The translations under genes were made by a program, and so were the position numbers. This document shows positions 34,520-43,400 of a stretch of 64,000 bases of DNA, in pieces. Under the pieces are notes generated by a model. It had not been told where the DNA came from. It saw only the letters and a program-made list of their open reading frames with translations, and did not search any database. The number at the start of each line of letters is the position of its first letter. Within the stretch, counting starts at the first letter, position 1. Source of the stretch: Porphyrobacter sp. (GTDB lineage: Bacteria > Pseudomonadota > Alphaproteobacteria > Sphingomonadales > Sphingomonadaceae); NCBI GenBank assembly GCA_016125555.1, contig WGLN01000017.1, positions 62,001-126,000 of the forward strand. The letters run 5' to 3'.

Positions 34520-36943
34520 CTAGCCATTGAACGCGTTTTTCGTTCGCAGGCTCGGCTTTTCCGTCCACGGCTGGTCGGGCCAGCGGTGCTTGGGGTAGCG
34601 GCCCTTCATCTCCTTGGCGACCTCCTTCCAGCTGCCGCGCCAGAAGCCGGGCAGGTCGCGGGTCGACTGGATCGGGCGACCGGCGGGGCTGGTGAGCTTG
34701 AGCAGCAGCGCCGTGGTGCCGATCATCGGCTGTTCGTCGAGCCCGAACAGCGCCTGCACCCTGACTTCGACGCTCGGCGCGTCGTCGCCCCCATAGTCGA
34801 TGGCGTGGCGGGTGTCGGCGGGCGAGGTGAAGTGGGTCGGCGCGGCGCGTTCGAAGGCGGTCTTCGCGTTCCAGTCGATGAGCGCCAGCGCGGCTTCGGC
34901 ATAGCGGTGCGGCGGAAGGTCCAAGTCGCGCCGGCCGGCGAGCAGCGGCGCGAGCCAGTCCGCCGCCCGCTCACGCAGGGCCTCGGGCGAAAGCGCCTCG
35001 ACCCCGGCGAAGCGGGCGCGGGCGAAGAATCCGGGCGGCAGCAGTTCCCCCAGTCGCTCCACAGCCTTTTCCACAAGGATGTCCGCATAGAGCGCCGGGT
35101 CGGGCGAGGCCTCGGGCACGCTCGCCAGCACGATCGCGCCGAACCGGCGTTCGCGCCGCGCCTCGACCCTGTCCTTCTGGCTGTTCCAGCGGGTTGTGAC
35201 GCGTTCCTGCAATGCGTCGGCGAACAGCGCGGCGATGCGCTCGGGAGCGATTTGCGCCCCGGCGGTGATGCGCGCGCCCTTGGCCTGCCCCTGCGCATCG
35301 CCGATCACGATCCACTCCGCGCGCGCCAGCGGCGAGGCGGGGTCGAGCACATAGCCGCGCCCGCCCGCGCTGATCCAGTGCTCGCCCGAAGCATCGCGGC
35401 GCCGGGCAACGAAATCGGGCCGGGCGAGGGCGAGTGCCTCGGCAGCATCGGCGGCGGGACTGCTGCCGAGGGCATCCACCAGCCTTGCCGCCTGCTTCGC
35501 CCATCCTTGCGCGATGCGCGCCGCCGCGACGCTGCGCTGCGCCCGGTCGCCGCGCCAGCGCGCGAGGCGCTGCATCAGGTCCTCGCCCCTTCCCCCAAGC
35601 CCGCGTTCCTGGAGCAGCATGACCAGCCGCGCCGCATCCTCGCCCACCCCTGCCGCCGCGCCGTGGAGCACGGCGGCGGCGTGGTCGGGGGCCATCGGCA
35701 GGCCCGCGATCGCCTCGCCAAGCGGGGTGATGCGCCCCGCCGCGTCGAGCGCGCCCAGCGCCGTCAGCGCCCGCCGCCCCGCCGCGACCGAAGCTGCGGG
35801 CGGCGGGTCGAGCCACGGCAGGCCCGCCGGATCGCTCGTCCCCCATTTCGCCAGCCGCAGCAGCAGCGGGGCGAGATCGGCCTGGACGATCTCGGGCGGG
35901 GCGAATTCGGGGCGACCGGCATGGCCCGCCTCCTCCCACAGGCGGTAGGCGACCCCCGGCCCCTGCCGCGCCGCGCGGCCTGCGCGCTGCGCCGCCGAAG
36001 CCTGCGAGGCGCGGCGGGTGACGAGGTGCGTGGTGCCGCCCGCACGGTCGAACTCGGCGAGCCGCGCGAGGCCCGAGTCCACCACCACGCTCACCCCGTC
36101 GAGCGTCAGCGAGGTCTCGGCGATGGCGGTGGCGAGCACGATCCGGCGGCGGCCAGCCTCGTCGCGGCGAATCGCGGCGCGCTGCAATGGGGCTTCGACC
36201 TGTCCGTGGAGCGCATGGATCGGGACGCCCGGAAGCCGCGTTTCCAGCCGCTCGCGCACCCGCTCGATCTCGCGCACGCCGGGCAGAAAGGCGAGGATGT
36301 CGCCTGCCTCCTCGCGCCACGCGGTGAGCACGGCGGCGGCCATGCGATCCTCGATTGCCTGTGCGGCATCGCCGCCAAGCCAGCGGATTTCCAAGGGGAA
36401 GCTGCGCCCCTCGCTTTCGATGACGCGCGCACCCTCGCCCAGCAGCCGGGCAAAGCGCGCGCCGTCGATGGTCGCCGACATCACCAGGACGCGCAGGTCC
36501 TCGCGCAGCACCGCGCGGGTCTCGAGCGCCAGCGCGAGGCCGAGGTCGCTGTCGAGCGCGCGTTCGTGCGCCTCGTCGAACAGCAGGGCGGAGACGCCGG
36601 GCAGTTCCGGGTCCTCCACCAGCCGGTTCACCAAAATCGCCTCGGTGACGACGAGGATCCGGGTCTTCGCCGACACCTTGCTGTCGAGGCGGGTCATGTA
36701 GCCGACCGTTTCGCCCGGCGTCTCGCCCAGCAGCTCGGCCATGCGCTCGGCGGCGGCGCGGGCGGCGACCCGGCGGGGCGAGGTGAGGATGATCTGCCCG
36801 CTGCACCACGGCTGCCCAAGCAGATCGGGCGCGACCGCGGTGGTCTTGCCCGCGCCCGGCGGCGCGACCAGCACCGCGGCGCCCTCCCCAGCCAACGCGG
36901 CGCGGAGTTTGGGGAGGACCGCGGTGATCGGCAGTTCGCTCAC
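34520..36943 (-). CDS. hrpB: ATP-dependent RNA helicase HrpB (DEAH box)
   Basis: DEAH/RHA-type helicase of 807 aa. The start is taken as the GTG at 36943, which overlaps the stop of the upstream regulator (GTGA); a TTG four codons upstream is less likely. The motifs APPGAGKTT, LLFDEAHERALDSD, SAT, and QRAGRAARQGPG are visible, followed by the HrpB-specific C-terminal domain. The cellular role of HrpB is poorly known. Confidence 0.94.
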   Translation of the reverse strand: MSELPITAVLPKLRAALAGEGAAVLVAPPGAGKTTAVAPDLLGQPWCSGQIILTSPRRVAARAAAERMAELLGETPGETVGYMTRLDSKVSAKTRILVVTEAILVNRLVEDPELPGVSALLFDEAHERALDSDLGLALALETRAVLREDLRVLVMSATIDGARFARLLGEGARVIESEGRSFPLEIRWLGGDAAQAIEDRMAAAVLTAWREEAGDILAFLPGVREIERVRERLETRLPGVPIHALHGQVEAPLQRAAIRRDEAGRRRIVLATAIAETSLTLDGVSVVVDSGLARLAEFDRAGGTTHLVTRRASQASAAQRAGRAARQGPGVAYRLWEEAGHAGRPEFAPPEIVQADLAPLLLRLAKWGTSDPAGLPWLDPPPAASVAAGRRALTALGALDAAGRITPLGEAIAGLPMAPDHAAAVLHGAAAGVGEDAARLVMLLQERGLGGRGEDLMQRLARWRGDRAQRSVAAARIAQGWAKQAARLVDALGSSPAADAAEALALARPDFVARRRDASGEHWISAGGRGYVLDPASPLARAEWIVIGDAQGQAKGARITAGAQIAPERIAALFADALQERVTTRWNSQKDRVEARRERRFGAIVLASVPEASPDPALYADILVEKAVERLGELLPPGFFARARFAGVEALSPEALRERAADWLAPLLAGRRDLDLPPHRYAEAALALIDWNAKTAFERAAPTHFTSPADTRHAIDYGGDDAPSVEVRVQALFGLDEQPMIGTTALLLKLTSPAGRPIQSTRDLPGFWRGSWKEVAKEMKGRYPKHRWPDQPWTEKPSLRTKNAFNG

Positions 36944-37158
36944 TCGCCCTCCCAACCGAACACGTCCTCGACACCCACGCCGAACAGCCGGGCGATGCGA
37001 AACGCGGTTTCGAGGCTGGGCGAATAGCGCCCCTGTTCGATCGCGATGATCGTGTGGCGCGTGACCCCCACCGCGTCGCCCAACGCGGCCTGGCTCATCT
37101 TCCCGTGCTCCTCGCGCAGTTCGCGCACGCGGTTGGTGATCGGCGGCCGCTTACCCAT
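36940..37158 (-). CDS. XRE-family transcriptional regulator
   Basis: Helix-turn-helix protein of 72 aa that is essentially one DNA-binding domain: RVRELREEHGKMSQAALGDA, VGVTRHTIIAIEQGRYSPSL, then the FGVGVEDVFGWE tail. The start is the ATG at 37158. It follows the four-helix membrane protein by 12 bases and overlaps hrpB. Small regulators of this type usually repress their own operon, and two matching palindromes lie upstream of the pair. Confidence 0.9.
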   Translation of the reverse strand: MGKRPPITNRVRELREEHGKMSQAALGDAVGVTRHTIIAIEQGRYSPSLETAFRIARLFGVGVEDVFGWEGE

Positions 37159-37170
37159 GACCAAGGCCCA

Positions 37171-37575
37171 TCAGAACGAGCGGCGCAGCAGCGCGATCTG
37201 CATGGCGTAATTGACGATCTGAGCGATAATCAGGGCAAAGATCGCATGGTGGAACAGCATATTGCCATTGGGGAAGGCAAGGTAGGCGGCACCTGCCATC
37301 ACCACGCCGACCTCCATCACCGTGCTCGACCAACGCGAGGCTCGGTCCGCCACCATTCGCTCGCGCTCGTCGGCCGGAGCCGAGGCTTCGCGGGGCGACC
37401 AGATGGCGAGCGCCACCTGCGCAACGATCGAGGCCAGCACCACCATCAGCACATAGGGCAGCACCGCGACAAGCACCGGCGCGCCCGGATCCTGCGCCAC
37501 CGTGGCGAGATAGAAGCCGCCGGTGAGGATCATCACGACCATCATCACCCACGCCGATTTTTCCCTGAACGCCAT
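37171..37575 (-). CDS. Four-helix membrane protein paired with an XRE regulator
   Basis: Function not known. The protein has 134 aa with four hydrophobic segments (about residues 8-27, 37-59, 86-102 and 108-127) and a charged loop containing DERERMVADRASRWSS. The same pairing with a minimal XRE regulator is common in bacteria. An AGGAA site precedes the ATG. The palindrome 20 bases upstream of the start would cover its promoter. Confidence 0.8.
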   Translation of the reverse strand: MAFREKSAWVMMVVMILTGGFYLATVAQDPGAPVLVAVLPYVLMVVLASIVAQVALAIWSPREASAPADERERMVADRASRWSSTVMEVGVVMAGAAYLAFPNGNMLFHHAIFALIIAQIVNYAMQIALLRRSF

Positions 37576-37594
37576 TTCCTGATTCCCTTCGTCA

Positions 37595-37649
37595 TGTAGA
37601 ATATCTTCTACATACGAGGTTCAAACCGGAATGTCGAATATTTTCGACA
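37595..37649. promoter_or_regulatory. Twin 18-bp palindromic operators
   Basis: TGTAGAA-TATC-TTCTACA (37595-37612) and TGTCGAA-TATT-TTCGACA (37632-37649) are two perfect inverted repeats of the same design, TGTnGAA-N4-TTCnACA, with centres 37 bp apart. They lie 20 and 57 bases upstream of the membrane protein start on the minus strand. They are probably the binding sites of the XRE regulator encoded in the same operon. Confidence 0.7.
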
Positions 37650-37667
37650 TCGAACCGAAGTGGCGGG

Positions 37668-38678
37668 TCAATGCCCCCGTGCGACCGCGAATTGCGCCGC
37701 TTCGGCCATGGCCGCGCGCGCCTTGCTGTCGGGGAAGATCGAGATCGCGTCGATCGCGCGGTGCGCGAAGTGGCGGGCGCGTTCGCGGGTGTCCTCGAGC
37801 GCATTGTGCTTCGCGATCAGGCCGGTCGCATGGTCGAGATCATCGTCCGAGGTGCGGTGGCCGATGATCGCGTCCTTCCAGAACTTGCGTTCCGTCTCGT
37901 TGCCGCGGGCATAGGCGAGGATCACCGGCAGGGTCATCTTGCCCTCGCGGAAATCGTCGCCCCGCGCCTTGCCCATCTCGGCGGCGTCCGAATCGTAGTC
38001 GATCGCGTCGTCGACCAGCTGGAAGGCCACCCCGAGATTGCGGCCATAAGCCTCGAGCGCGTGCTCCTGCTCCTCGGAGCACTCGGCGACCACCGCGCTG
38101 ATCTGGCTGGCTGCGGCGAACAGCGCCGCGGTCTTGGCGCCGATGATGTGGAGATACTGCTCCTCGCTGGTGGCAATCTGGCGCTGCGCGGACAGCTGCG
38201 AGACCTCGCCCTCCGCGATCACCGCGCTCGCCCGGCTGAGGATGCTGAGCACCCGCAGCGACCCGTCCTCGGTCATCAGCTCGAAGGCGCGGGAGAACAG
38301 GAAATCGCCGACCAGCACGGTCGCCGGGTTGCCGAAGATGATGTTGGCCGCAGCCTTCCCGCGCCGCAGTTCGCTGCCGTCCACGACATCGTCGTGCAGC
38401 AGGGTGGCGGTGTGGATGAACTCGACCGCCGCGGCGAGCTTGTGGTGGCGGGTGCCCTTGTAGCCGACCAGCTCGGCGCCCGCGAGGGTCAGCATCGGCC
38501 GCAGCCGCTTGCCCCCGCCGCTGATGAGGTGCCCGGCGAGCCGCGGGATCAGCGGGATCTCGCTCTGCATCCGGTCGAGGATCACGGCGTTCACCGAATT
38601 CATCCCCGCCGCCGTCAGCGACAGCATCGGATCGAGCGTCGGTGCCTTGCGCGGCAGAGGGACGATATCGGCACTCAT
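37668..38678 (-). CDS. ispB: Polyprenyl diphosphate synthase (octaprenyl/decaprenyl type)
   Basis: Makes the long isoprenoid side chain of ubiquinone. The protein has 336 aa. The first aspartate-rich motif LLHDDVVD and the second, FQLVDDAIDYD, are both present, with GGGKRLRP near the N-terminus. Chain length (C40 to C50) cannot be read with certainty from the sequence; Q-10 is usual in this order. It is divergent from the chorismate mutase gene. Confidence 0.92.
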   Translation of the reverse strand: MSADIVPLPRKAPTLDPMLSLTAAGMNSVNAVILDRMQSEIPLIPRLAGHLISGGGKRLRPMLTLAGAELVGYKGTRHHKLAAAVEFIHTATLLHDDVVDGSELRRGKAAANIIFGNPATVLVGDFLFSRAFELMTEDGSLRVLSILSRASAVIAEGEVSQLSAQRQIATSEEQYLHIIGAKTAALFAAASQISAVVAECSEEQEHALEAYGRNLGVAFQLVDDAIDYDSDAAEMGKARGDDFREGKMTLPVILAYARGNETERKFWKDAIIGHRTSDDDLDHATGLIAKHNALEDTRERARHFAHRAIDAISIFPDSKARAAMAEAAQFAVARGH

Positions 38679-38746
38679 CTTCGCCCGGCATTACGGCCCC
38701 GCCGCCGTGCTTGGCAAGCGCAGAATTGCTGCTAGTTTCGCGCGCC

Positions 38747-39046
38747 ATGCCGCAGGAAACGCAAGCCCCCGATCCGGTTCTGGCCGCCTATCGCAAGAGC
38801 ATCGACAACATCGATGCCGCGCTGATCCACATCCTCGCCGAGCGGTTCCGGATCACCCAGGCGGTGGGCGAATACAAGGCCAGGGCGACCCTGCCGCCCG
38901 CCGATCCGGAGCGCGAGGCGAAGCAGATCGCGCGGCTGAGGAAGCTCTCGGAAGAGGCGAACCTCGATCCCGAGTTCTCCGAGAAGTTCCTGCGCTTCAT
39001 CATCGAGGAAGTGATCCGCCACCACGAAAAGGCGCGCGGCGGCTGA
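38747..39046 (+). CDS. Chorismate mutase (AroQ type)
   Basis: Converts chorismate to prephenate for Phe and Tyr synthesis. The stand-alone AroQ domain has 99 aa and is all helical. The visible key residues include the N-terminal Arg (AAYRKSIDNID), ERFRITQAVGEYKA with the catalytic Lys, and the C-terminal FIIEEVIRHHE. It has its own upstream region divergent from ispB and runs convergent to a lipoprotein-like gene. Confidence 0.93.
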   Translation: MPQETQAPDPVLAAYRKSIDNIDAALIHILAERFRITQAVGEYKARATLPPADPEREAKQIARLRKLSEEANLDPEFSEKFLRFIIEEVIRHHEKARGG

Positions 39047-39053
39047 CCTCGCT

Positions 39054-39431
39054 TCAGGGCGCGGCGCTGTCCGCGGCGGTCGGCAGCACCGGTGGGGGTG
39101 GCGGTGCGGAGGGCGGCGGCGACGGGGTGCCGAGCGCCTCGGCCCGTTCGCGCAGGATACGCCGCTGCGCGCGGGTGAGGCGCACGCTCTGGCCGTTTCC
39201 GAGCGAGGCGTGGCTGCCCCGTCCCGAATAGATCAAGGGCCCGGACAGGCAGGTCGCATCGCGGCCGAAATCGACGTCGCATTGCGGACCGATGCCGCGC
39301 CGGGAGATCTCCGGGGCGACATAGGGATTGGCGAAGACGGTGCGCCGGCCTTCCAGCGGATCGGCGGTCGCGCAGCCGCCGGCAAGAAGGGCGGCGGCAG
39401 CGGCAATGACGCTGCCCGATGCTGCCTTCAT
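39054..39431 (-). CDS. Hypothetical secreted or lipoprotein-like protein
   Basis: Family not recognised. The protein has 125 aa. An N-terminal signal segment ends LLAGGC, an imperfect lipobox (Ala at -3), so it could be a lipoprotein or simply exported. Two further cysteines (PQCDVDFGRDATC) may form a disulfide. The C-terminus is Pro-rich (SPPPSAPPPPPVLPT). Confidence 0.65.
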   Translation of the reverse strand: MKAASGSVIAAAAALLAGGCATADPLEGRRTVFANPYVAPEISRRGIGPQCDVDFGRDATCLSGPLIYSGRGSHASLGNGQSVRLTRAQRRILRERAEALGTPSPPPSAPPPPPVLPTAADSAAP

Positions 39432-39554
39432 GCTGTCCGCCTCCCGCTGCTCACTACGCCAATACAGTCACTTGGCGGCGCTTAATCGCGGGTGAACGCC
39501 ACACGGCGCGGTGCCGGCTCGCGGCACCGCGCCCGGTGGGCCGGTCGCAGGACC

Positions 39555-40106
39555 TTAGCGCGGACGGCGCGCGCGCGGCGGCTTCGCGCCGGGGGCATGG
39601 GTGCGGGTGACGCTGCGGGTCACCGTGCCCTCGCTGCGAGTGGTCGTCCGGTCGCGCGCGGCGAGCACCGCGCCGCTGCTGTCGGTGATGCGCTGGCTGG
39701 CCTGCGAATTGCCCTGACCATCGCGGCTGCGGCTGCCTTCGATGCCGTAAACCTCGCCGCCGCGCCCGGTGGCGGTGCCGGCGAAGGTCGAACCATTGTC
39801 GGTGCGGGTGCGTTCGCCATGGAGTTCGCGGGTGTTGCCCTGCGGCCCGGTCTGCACGACGTCGATGGTCGCGCCGGTGTCGGTGCGCTGGCGCACGGCA
39901 CTGCTGGTCGCCGTGTTGCCGGTGCGCAGATTGGTGGCCTCGCGGGTGCGGGTCGCGGTGCCCGCCGCGCGATCGACCGTGGTGGTCTGCGAGGCGCTGA
40001 CATTGGGGCCTTCATAGCTGCGGGTGCGGGTCCGCTCCTGCGCGGCGGCAGGCATCGCCAGCGCCAACGCCGCGAGCGAGGCGAGCATCAGGGGGGTCTT
40101 GTTCAT
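39555..40106 (-). CDS. Secreted Arg/Thr-rich repetitive protein of unknown function
   Basis: No family recognised. The protein has 183 aa, with a clear signal peptide (LASLAALALAMPAAAQ) behind a strong AAGGAGG site. The mature part is low in hydrophobics and built of Arg-Thr and Gly-rich stretches (RTRTRSYEGP, ATRTREATNLRTG, TRSEGTVTRSVTRTH) and ends with a basic tail. It lies downstream of the probable anti-sigma gene on the same strand, so it may belong to that regulon. Confidence 0.7.
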   Translation of the reverse strand: MNKTPLMLASLAALALAMPAAAQERTRTRSYEGPNVSASQTTTVDRAAGTATRTREATNLRTGNTATSSAVRQRTDTGATIDVVQTGPQGNTRELHGERTRTDNGSTFAGTATGRGGEVYGIEGSRSRDGQGNSQASQRITDSSGAVLAARDRTTTRSEGTVTRSVTRTHAPGAKPPRARRPR

Positions 40107-40225
40107 CGCGGAAATCCTCCTTGCGTTTCGGGTTGTCGCCGGACCGCGGCGGGGGCGTGCGGCCGGTGACATGGAGGAAACGCAGGAACGGCGGCGACCC
40201 TTCGCGAAAAGGATGCGCGGCGCGC

Positions 40226-41263
40226 TCAGCGCGGGGGTTCGGGAGTCTGCGTCCCGTAAGGGGACAGCGGCGCGGGGCTTTCCTGCGCCTCGGGCGCTGC
40301 CGGGCCGTCGGTCTCGGAGGCGGGCTGTTCGGGCGCGGGGACATCGACCGACGCGGGAACGCCTTCGCGCAGCCGCGCTTCGCGGCGCGCGCGCCAGGCC
40401 TCCATCAACTCGCGGCGCTGTTCGGGCGGCAGGCGGCGCAGCGCGTCGCGGCGCTGTTCGGGCGTCATGCGCTGCAGCCGCTCGATCCGCTCCCGGCGCT
40501 CGAGCGCGCGCCGGTCCTCGCGCAAGGGGCGGAAGATGTCCTCGCGGGTGAGCGCCTCGCCCGCCTCGACGCGGCCTTCCAGCTCCGCGCGGCGCCTGGC
40601 GATGCGCTCCGCGATCAGGCCCTCGCGGCGGCTGCGCGCCTCTTCCATGCGCGCGCGGGCGCTGGCCTCCTCCTCGGGGGTGGGGACCGGCAGGCCGGCG
40701 GCGCGGCGGCGTTCGAGTTCCTCGGCGATGCGCCGGTCGATCAGGGCGCGGCGCTGCTCCATCCGGCCCTTGCGCACCTCGTCGATGCGGCGGAAGGCCT
40801 CGGCAAGTTCCTCGGGCGTGTCGATCGCGCCCTCGATCCGCACCGGGGCGAGCGCGACCGGCGCGGGGTCGGCGGGCGGCGGCGCGGCGGGTGCGGAGGC
40901 CGCGACAGGCTGCGGCACGATCTCCTTGCCCGAAAGGCTCGCCCACACGCGTTCGGGCGAGGGCACGGGCAGTCCCGCCCGTTCGAGCAGGCCGCTCGCC
41001 GCCGCCGCGGTGGCGAGCGCGCCGAAGCAGGTCACGCCGATCGCGATGCGGCGCCCGAGCCGCCAGCGCCCCGCCCCGCCGCCCCCGCCGCCGGTGCGGC
41101 GCAGGTCGGGCAGCGGCGAAGGCCGCGCCTCGGCGGCGGCGAGCACGCGGTCGGCAAAGCCGTCGGACAGGTCGGGCACGGCATACGCATCGAGCGCGCG
41201 GGCCAGCGCGCTGCCCGGTGCGATCGGCGCGCCCTGCTCGCGATCATGATCGGTGGCGCTCAT
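40226..41263 (-). CDS. Probable anti-sigma / periplasmic sensor partner of the ECF sigma factor
   Basis: Protein of 345 aa starting at the ATG at 41263, which overlaps the sigma factor stop (ATGA). The N-terminus is cytoplasmic (ALDAYAVPDLSDGFADRV, a pattern common in anti-sigma N-termini), with one membrane helix at about residues 75-92. A long periplasmic coiled coil rich in Arg, Glu and Ala follows, with RLQRMTPEQRRDALRRLPPE resembling heavy-metal sensor or DUF3106-like repeats. Anti-sigma function is inferred from position and topology. Confidence 0.7.
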   Translation of the reverse strand: MSATDHDREQGAPIAPGSALARALDAYAVPDLSDGFADRVLAAAEARPSPLPDLRRTGGGGGGAGRWRLGRRIAIGVTCFGALATAAAASGLLERAGLPVPSPERVWASLSGKEIVPQPVAASAPAAPPPADPAPVALAPVRIEGAIDTPEELAEAFRRIDEVRKGRMEQRRALIDRRIAEELERRRAAGLPVPTPEEEASARARMEEARSRREGLIAERIARRRAELEGRVEAGEALTREDIFRPLREDRRALERRERIERLQRMTPEQRRDALRRLPPEQRRELMEAWRARREARLREGVPASVDVPAPEQPASETDGPAAPEAQESPAPLSPYGTQTPEPPR

Positions 41264-41862
41264 CGCGCGTCTCCCTGCGCCGCGAAGGCCTGCCGCAGCC
41301 CTGCGCGGGCGCGGTGCAGCAGGCTTTCGAAGGCCTTGATGTTCATGTCCATCGCCGCCGCCGCATCGGCATTGGACAGCTCCTCGTAATAGGTCAGCAC
41401 GATTGCGGCGCGCTGCCGCTCGGGCAGGGCCAGCACCAGCGCGCGGGTGCCCGCGTCGCGCTCGTCGGTCTCGATCCGCGCATCGGCCAGCGGCGCCTCG
41501 TCGGCGCGCTCGGGCACGTCCTCGCCGGACAAGCGCCGCGCCGCCCGCAGCCGGTCGATCGCGAGATTGGTCGCCACCCGCTTGAGCCAACCCGACAGGC
41601 GCAGCGACGCGCCCGCCGGGGTGCCCGCCGGATGGCGCGCGGCAAGCCGCGGCGCATGGTCCCACAATCTCAGGCAAGCTTCCTGCACGATATCCTCTGC
41701 CTCGTGGGGGTCGCCGATCATCCGGAAGGCGATCCGGTGGAGCGGCCCCGCATAGCGGGCGATCGCCTCGCGCAACGCCGCCGGGTCGCGGGCGGCCAGC
41801 CGCGCCGCCAGCGCCGCATCGTCGCCCACAGGGGGGCGGGAGGGCTCTCCGCTGGCGGTCAT
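41260..41862 (-). CDS. ECF (sigma-70 family) RNA polymerase sigma factor
   Basis: Protein of 200 aa from the ATG at 41862. Region 2 is visible as IAFRMIGDPHEAEDIVQEACLR, with LKRVATNLAIDRLR after it. Region 4 is LPERQRAAIVLTYYEELSNA, followed by DAAAAMDMNIKAFESLL. It is translationally coupled to the membrane partner gene downstream. The stimulus is not evident. Confidence 0.92.
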   Translation of the reverse strand: MTASGEPSRPPVGDDAALAARLAARDPAALREAIARYAGPLHRIAFRMIGDPHEAEDIVQEACLRLWDHAPRLAARHPAGTPAGASLRLSGWLKRVATNLAIDRLRAARRLSGEDVPERADEAPLADARIETDERDAGTRALVLALPERQRAAIVLTYYEELSNADAAAAMDMNIKAFESLLHRARAGLRQAFAAQGDAR

Positions 41863-41950
41863 GGCGTTGCGCAAGGGGCCCCGTGCGGTTGCGTGTCGTC
41901 GATCACTTGCAAAGGAAACGGCGCGCTCGCCGAAACCCTTCGCCAAATCG

Positions 41951-43378
41951 TCACGCACGCGGCAGGCGCAGTTCGACGAGCAGCCCGCCGAGGTCCTCGC
42001 TCGACCCCAGTTCCACGCTGCCGCCGTAGATTTCCGCCACGTCGCGCACGATCGCAAGGCCGAGGCCGGTGCCGGGCTTGCCGGTATCGAGCCGCGCCCC
42101 GCGATCAAAGATGCGGATGCGCTCGGCCTCGGGGATGCCGGGACCGTCATCCTCGACCCAGATCAGGCATTGGCCCTCGCGCGCCTCGGCGGTCTCGTCC
42201 TCGGGGTCGATGGTGACGAAGACGCTGCCTCCGCCGTATTTCGCCGCGTTCTCGATGAGGTTGCCGAGCATCTCGTCGAGGTCCTGCCGCTCGATCGCGA
42301 CTTCGGCGGTCCGGCTCCCGGCGATGTCGAGGCGGCCTTCGGGATGCAGCCGCTCGACCGCGCGGCGCACCGCCTCGGCGCTCGCGAACACATTGGTGCG
42401 GGCATGGCCGACCGCGCGCCGTCCCACCGCACGGGCGCGGGCGAGGTGGTGGTCGACATGGCGCTGCATCGTGCGGGTCTCGCGCATCACCGCCGCGCCG
42501 AGATCGGGCGCGCGCGCGGTCGCGGCGTTGGTGAGCACGGTGAGCGGGGTCTTGAGCGCATGGGCGAGATTGCCCGCGTGGCGCCGCGCCTCCTCGGCCT
42601 GGCGCTCGGAATGGGCGAGCAGCGCGTTCAGTTCCTCGACCAGCGGCTGCACCTCGAGCGGGAGCGGATCGGTGATGCGGTTCGCGCCGGTGGTGCGCAG
42701 GTTCTGGATCGCCGCGCGCACCCGCCGCAGGGGCGAGAGGCCGTAGCGGATCTGCAGCAGCGCCATCACCAACAGGCCGAGGCCGAGCACCGCGAAGCTC
42801 CAGATCAGGATCAGCCGCACCCGCCCGATCTGCGCGTCCATCTGCTCGGTGGCGCTGGCGACCGCGAAGGTCCAGCGCGTCTTGCTGCCGGGCAGGATGA
42901 CCGTGCGTTCGGCGATGCGCAGCGGCTCGCCCGGGAACTGGTCGGAGTTGTAGAAATGCACGTCGCTGTCGAAATGCTCCGCATCGCCCTTCACGCCGTG
43001 AAGCTTGAGGGTGCGGTCCCACAGGCTGCGCGAGGGCCAGGGTTCGTGGTTCCCGCCGCTGATCTGCCAGTAGAGCCCGCTGCCCGGCTCGAGAAAGCGC
43101 TGGTCGCCCAGCGTCCGGTAGAACTGGACTTCGCCGAAGGCGTCGATCTCGGCTGCGGAGATCATCGCGGTGAGGATGTAGTCGAGCTGCTCGTCGAAGT
43201 TGGCCTCGACCTGACGGGTCAGCGTGCGCTCGAGCGCGACCCCGCCGCCCAGCAGCAGCACGAAGATCCACCCCGCCGCGATCAGCCCCATGCGCCGCGC
43301 GAGGCTGGCGCGCGGGCGCGGCGGCGGCGCGGCGGGCGTCACCAGAGCACCCTCGCCGCCGGGCAAGGGTGCCGTCAC
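41951..43378 (-). CDS. Two-component sensor histidine kinase (PhoQ/QseC-like)
   Basis: Membrane sensor kinase, about 475 aa from the GTG at 43378; a GTG 12 codons later is an alternative, since the frame upstream lies inside the regulator gene. Two membrane helices (about residues 32-50 and 196-216 of this form) flank a periplasmic sensor domain. The HAMP region is followed by the phospho-acceptor His in NLAHALKTPLTVL and the ATPase motifs NLIENAAKYG, VEDDGPGIPE and GTGLGLAIV. It starts 22 bases after its response regulator. Confidence 0.92.
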   Translation of the reverse strand: MTAPLPGGEGALVTPAAPPPRPRASLARRMGLIAAGWIFVLLLGGGVALERTLTRQVEANFDEQLDYILTAMISAAEIDAFGEVQFYRTLGDQRFLEPGSGLYWQISGGNHEPWPSRSLWDRTLKLHGVKGDAEHFDSDVHFYNSDQFPGEPLRIAERTVILPGSKTRWTFAVASATEQMDAQIGRVRLILIWSFAVLGLGLLVMALLQIRYGLSPLRRVRAAIQNLRTTGANRITDPLPLEVQPLVEELNALLAHSERQAEEARRHAGNLAHALKTPLTVLTNAATARAPDLGAAVMRETRTMQRHVDHHLARARAVGRRAVGHARTNVFASAEAVRRAVERLHPEGRLDIAGSRTAEVAIERQDLDEMLGNLIENAAKYGGGSVFVTIDPEDETAEAREGQCLIWVEDDGPGIPEAERIRIFDRGARLDTGKPGTGLGLAIVRDVAEIYGGSVELGSSEDLGGLLVELRLPRA

Positions 43379-43400
43379 ATCGCCGCCGTCTAGCGCCCGC

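Noticed and set aside
40107..41260. The repetitive Arg/Glu-rich coding stretch considered as a DNA tandem repeat
   Set aside because: The bases do not repeat in register; the periodicity comes from a coiled-coil protein in one clear reading frame.
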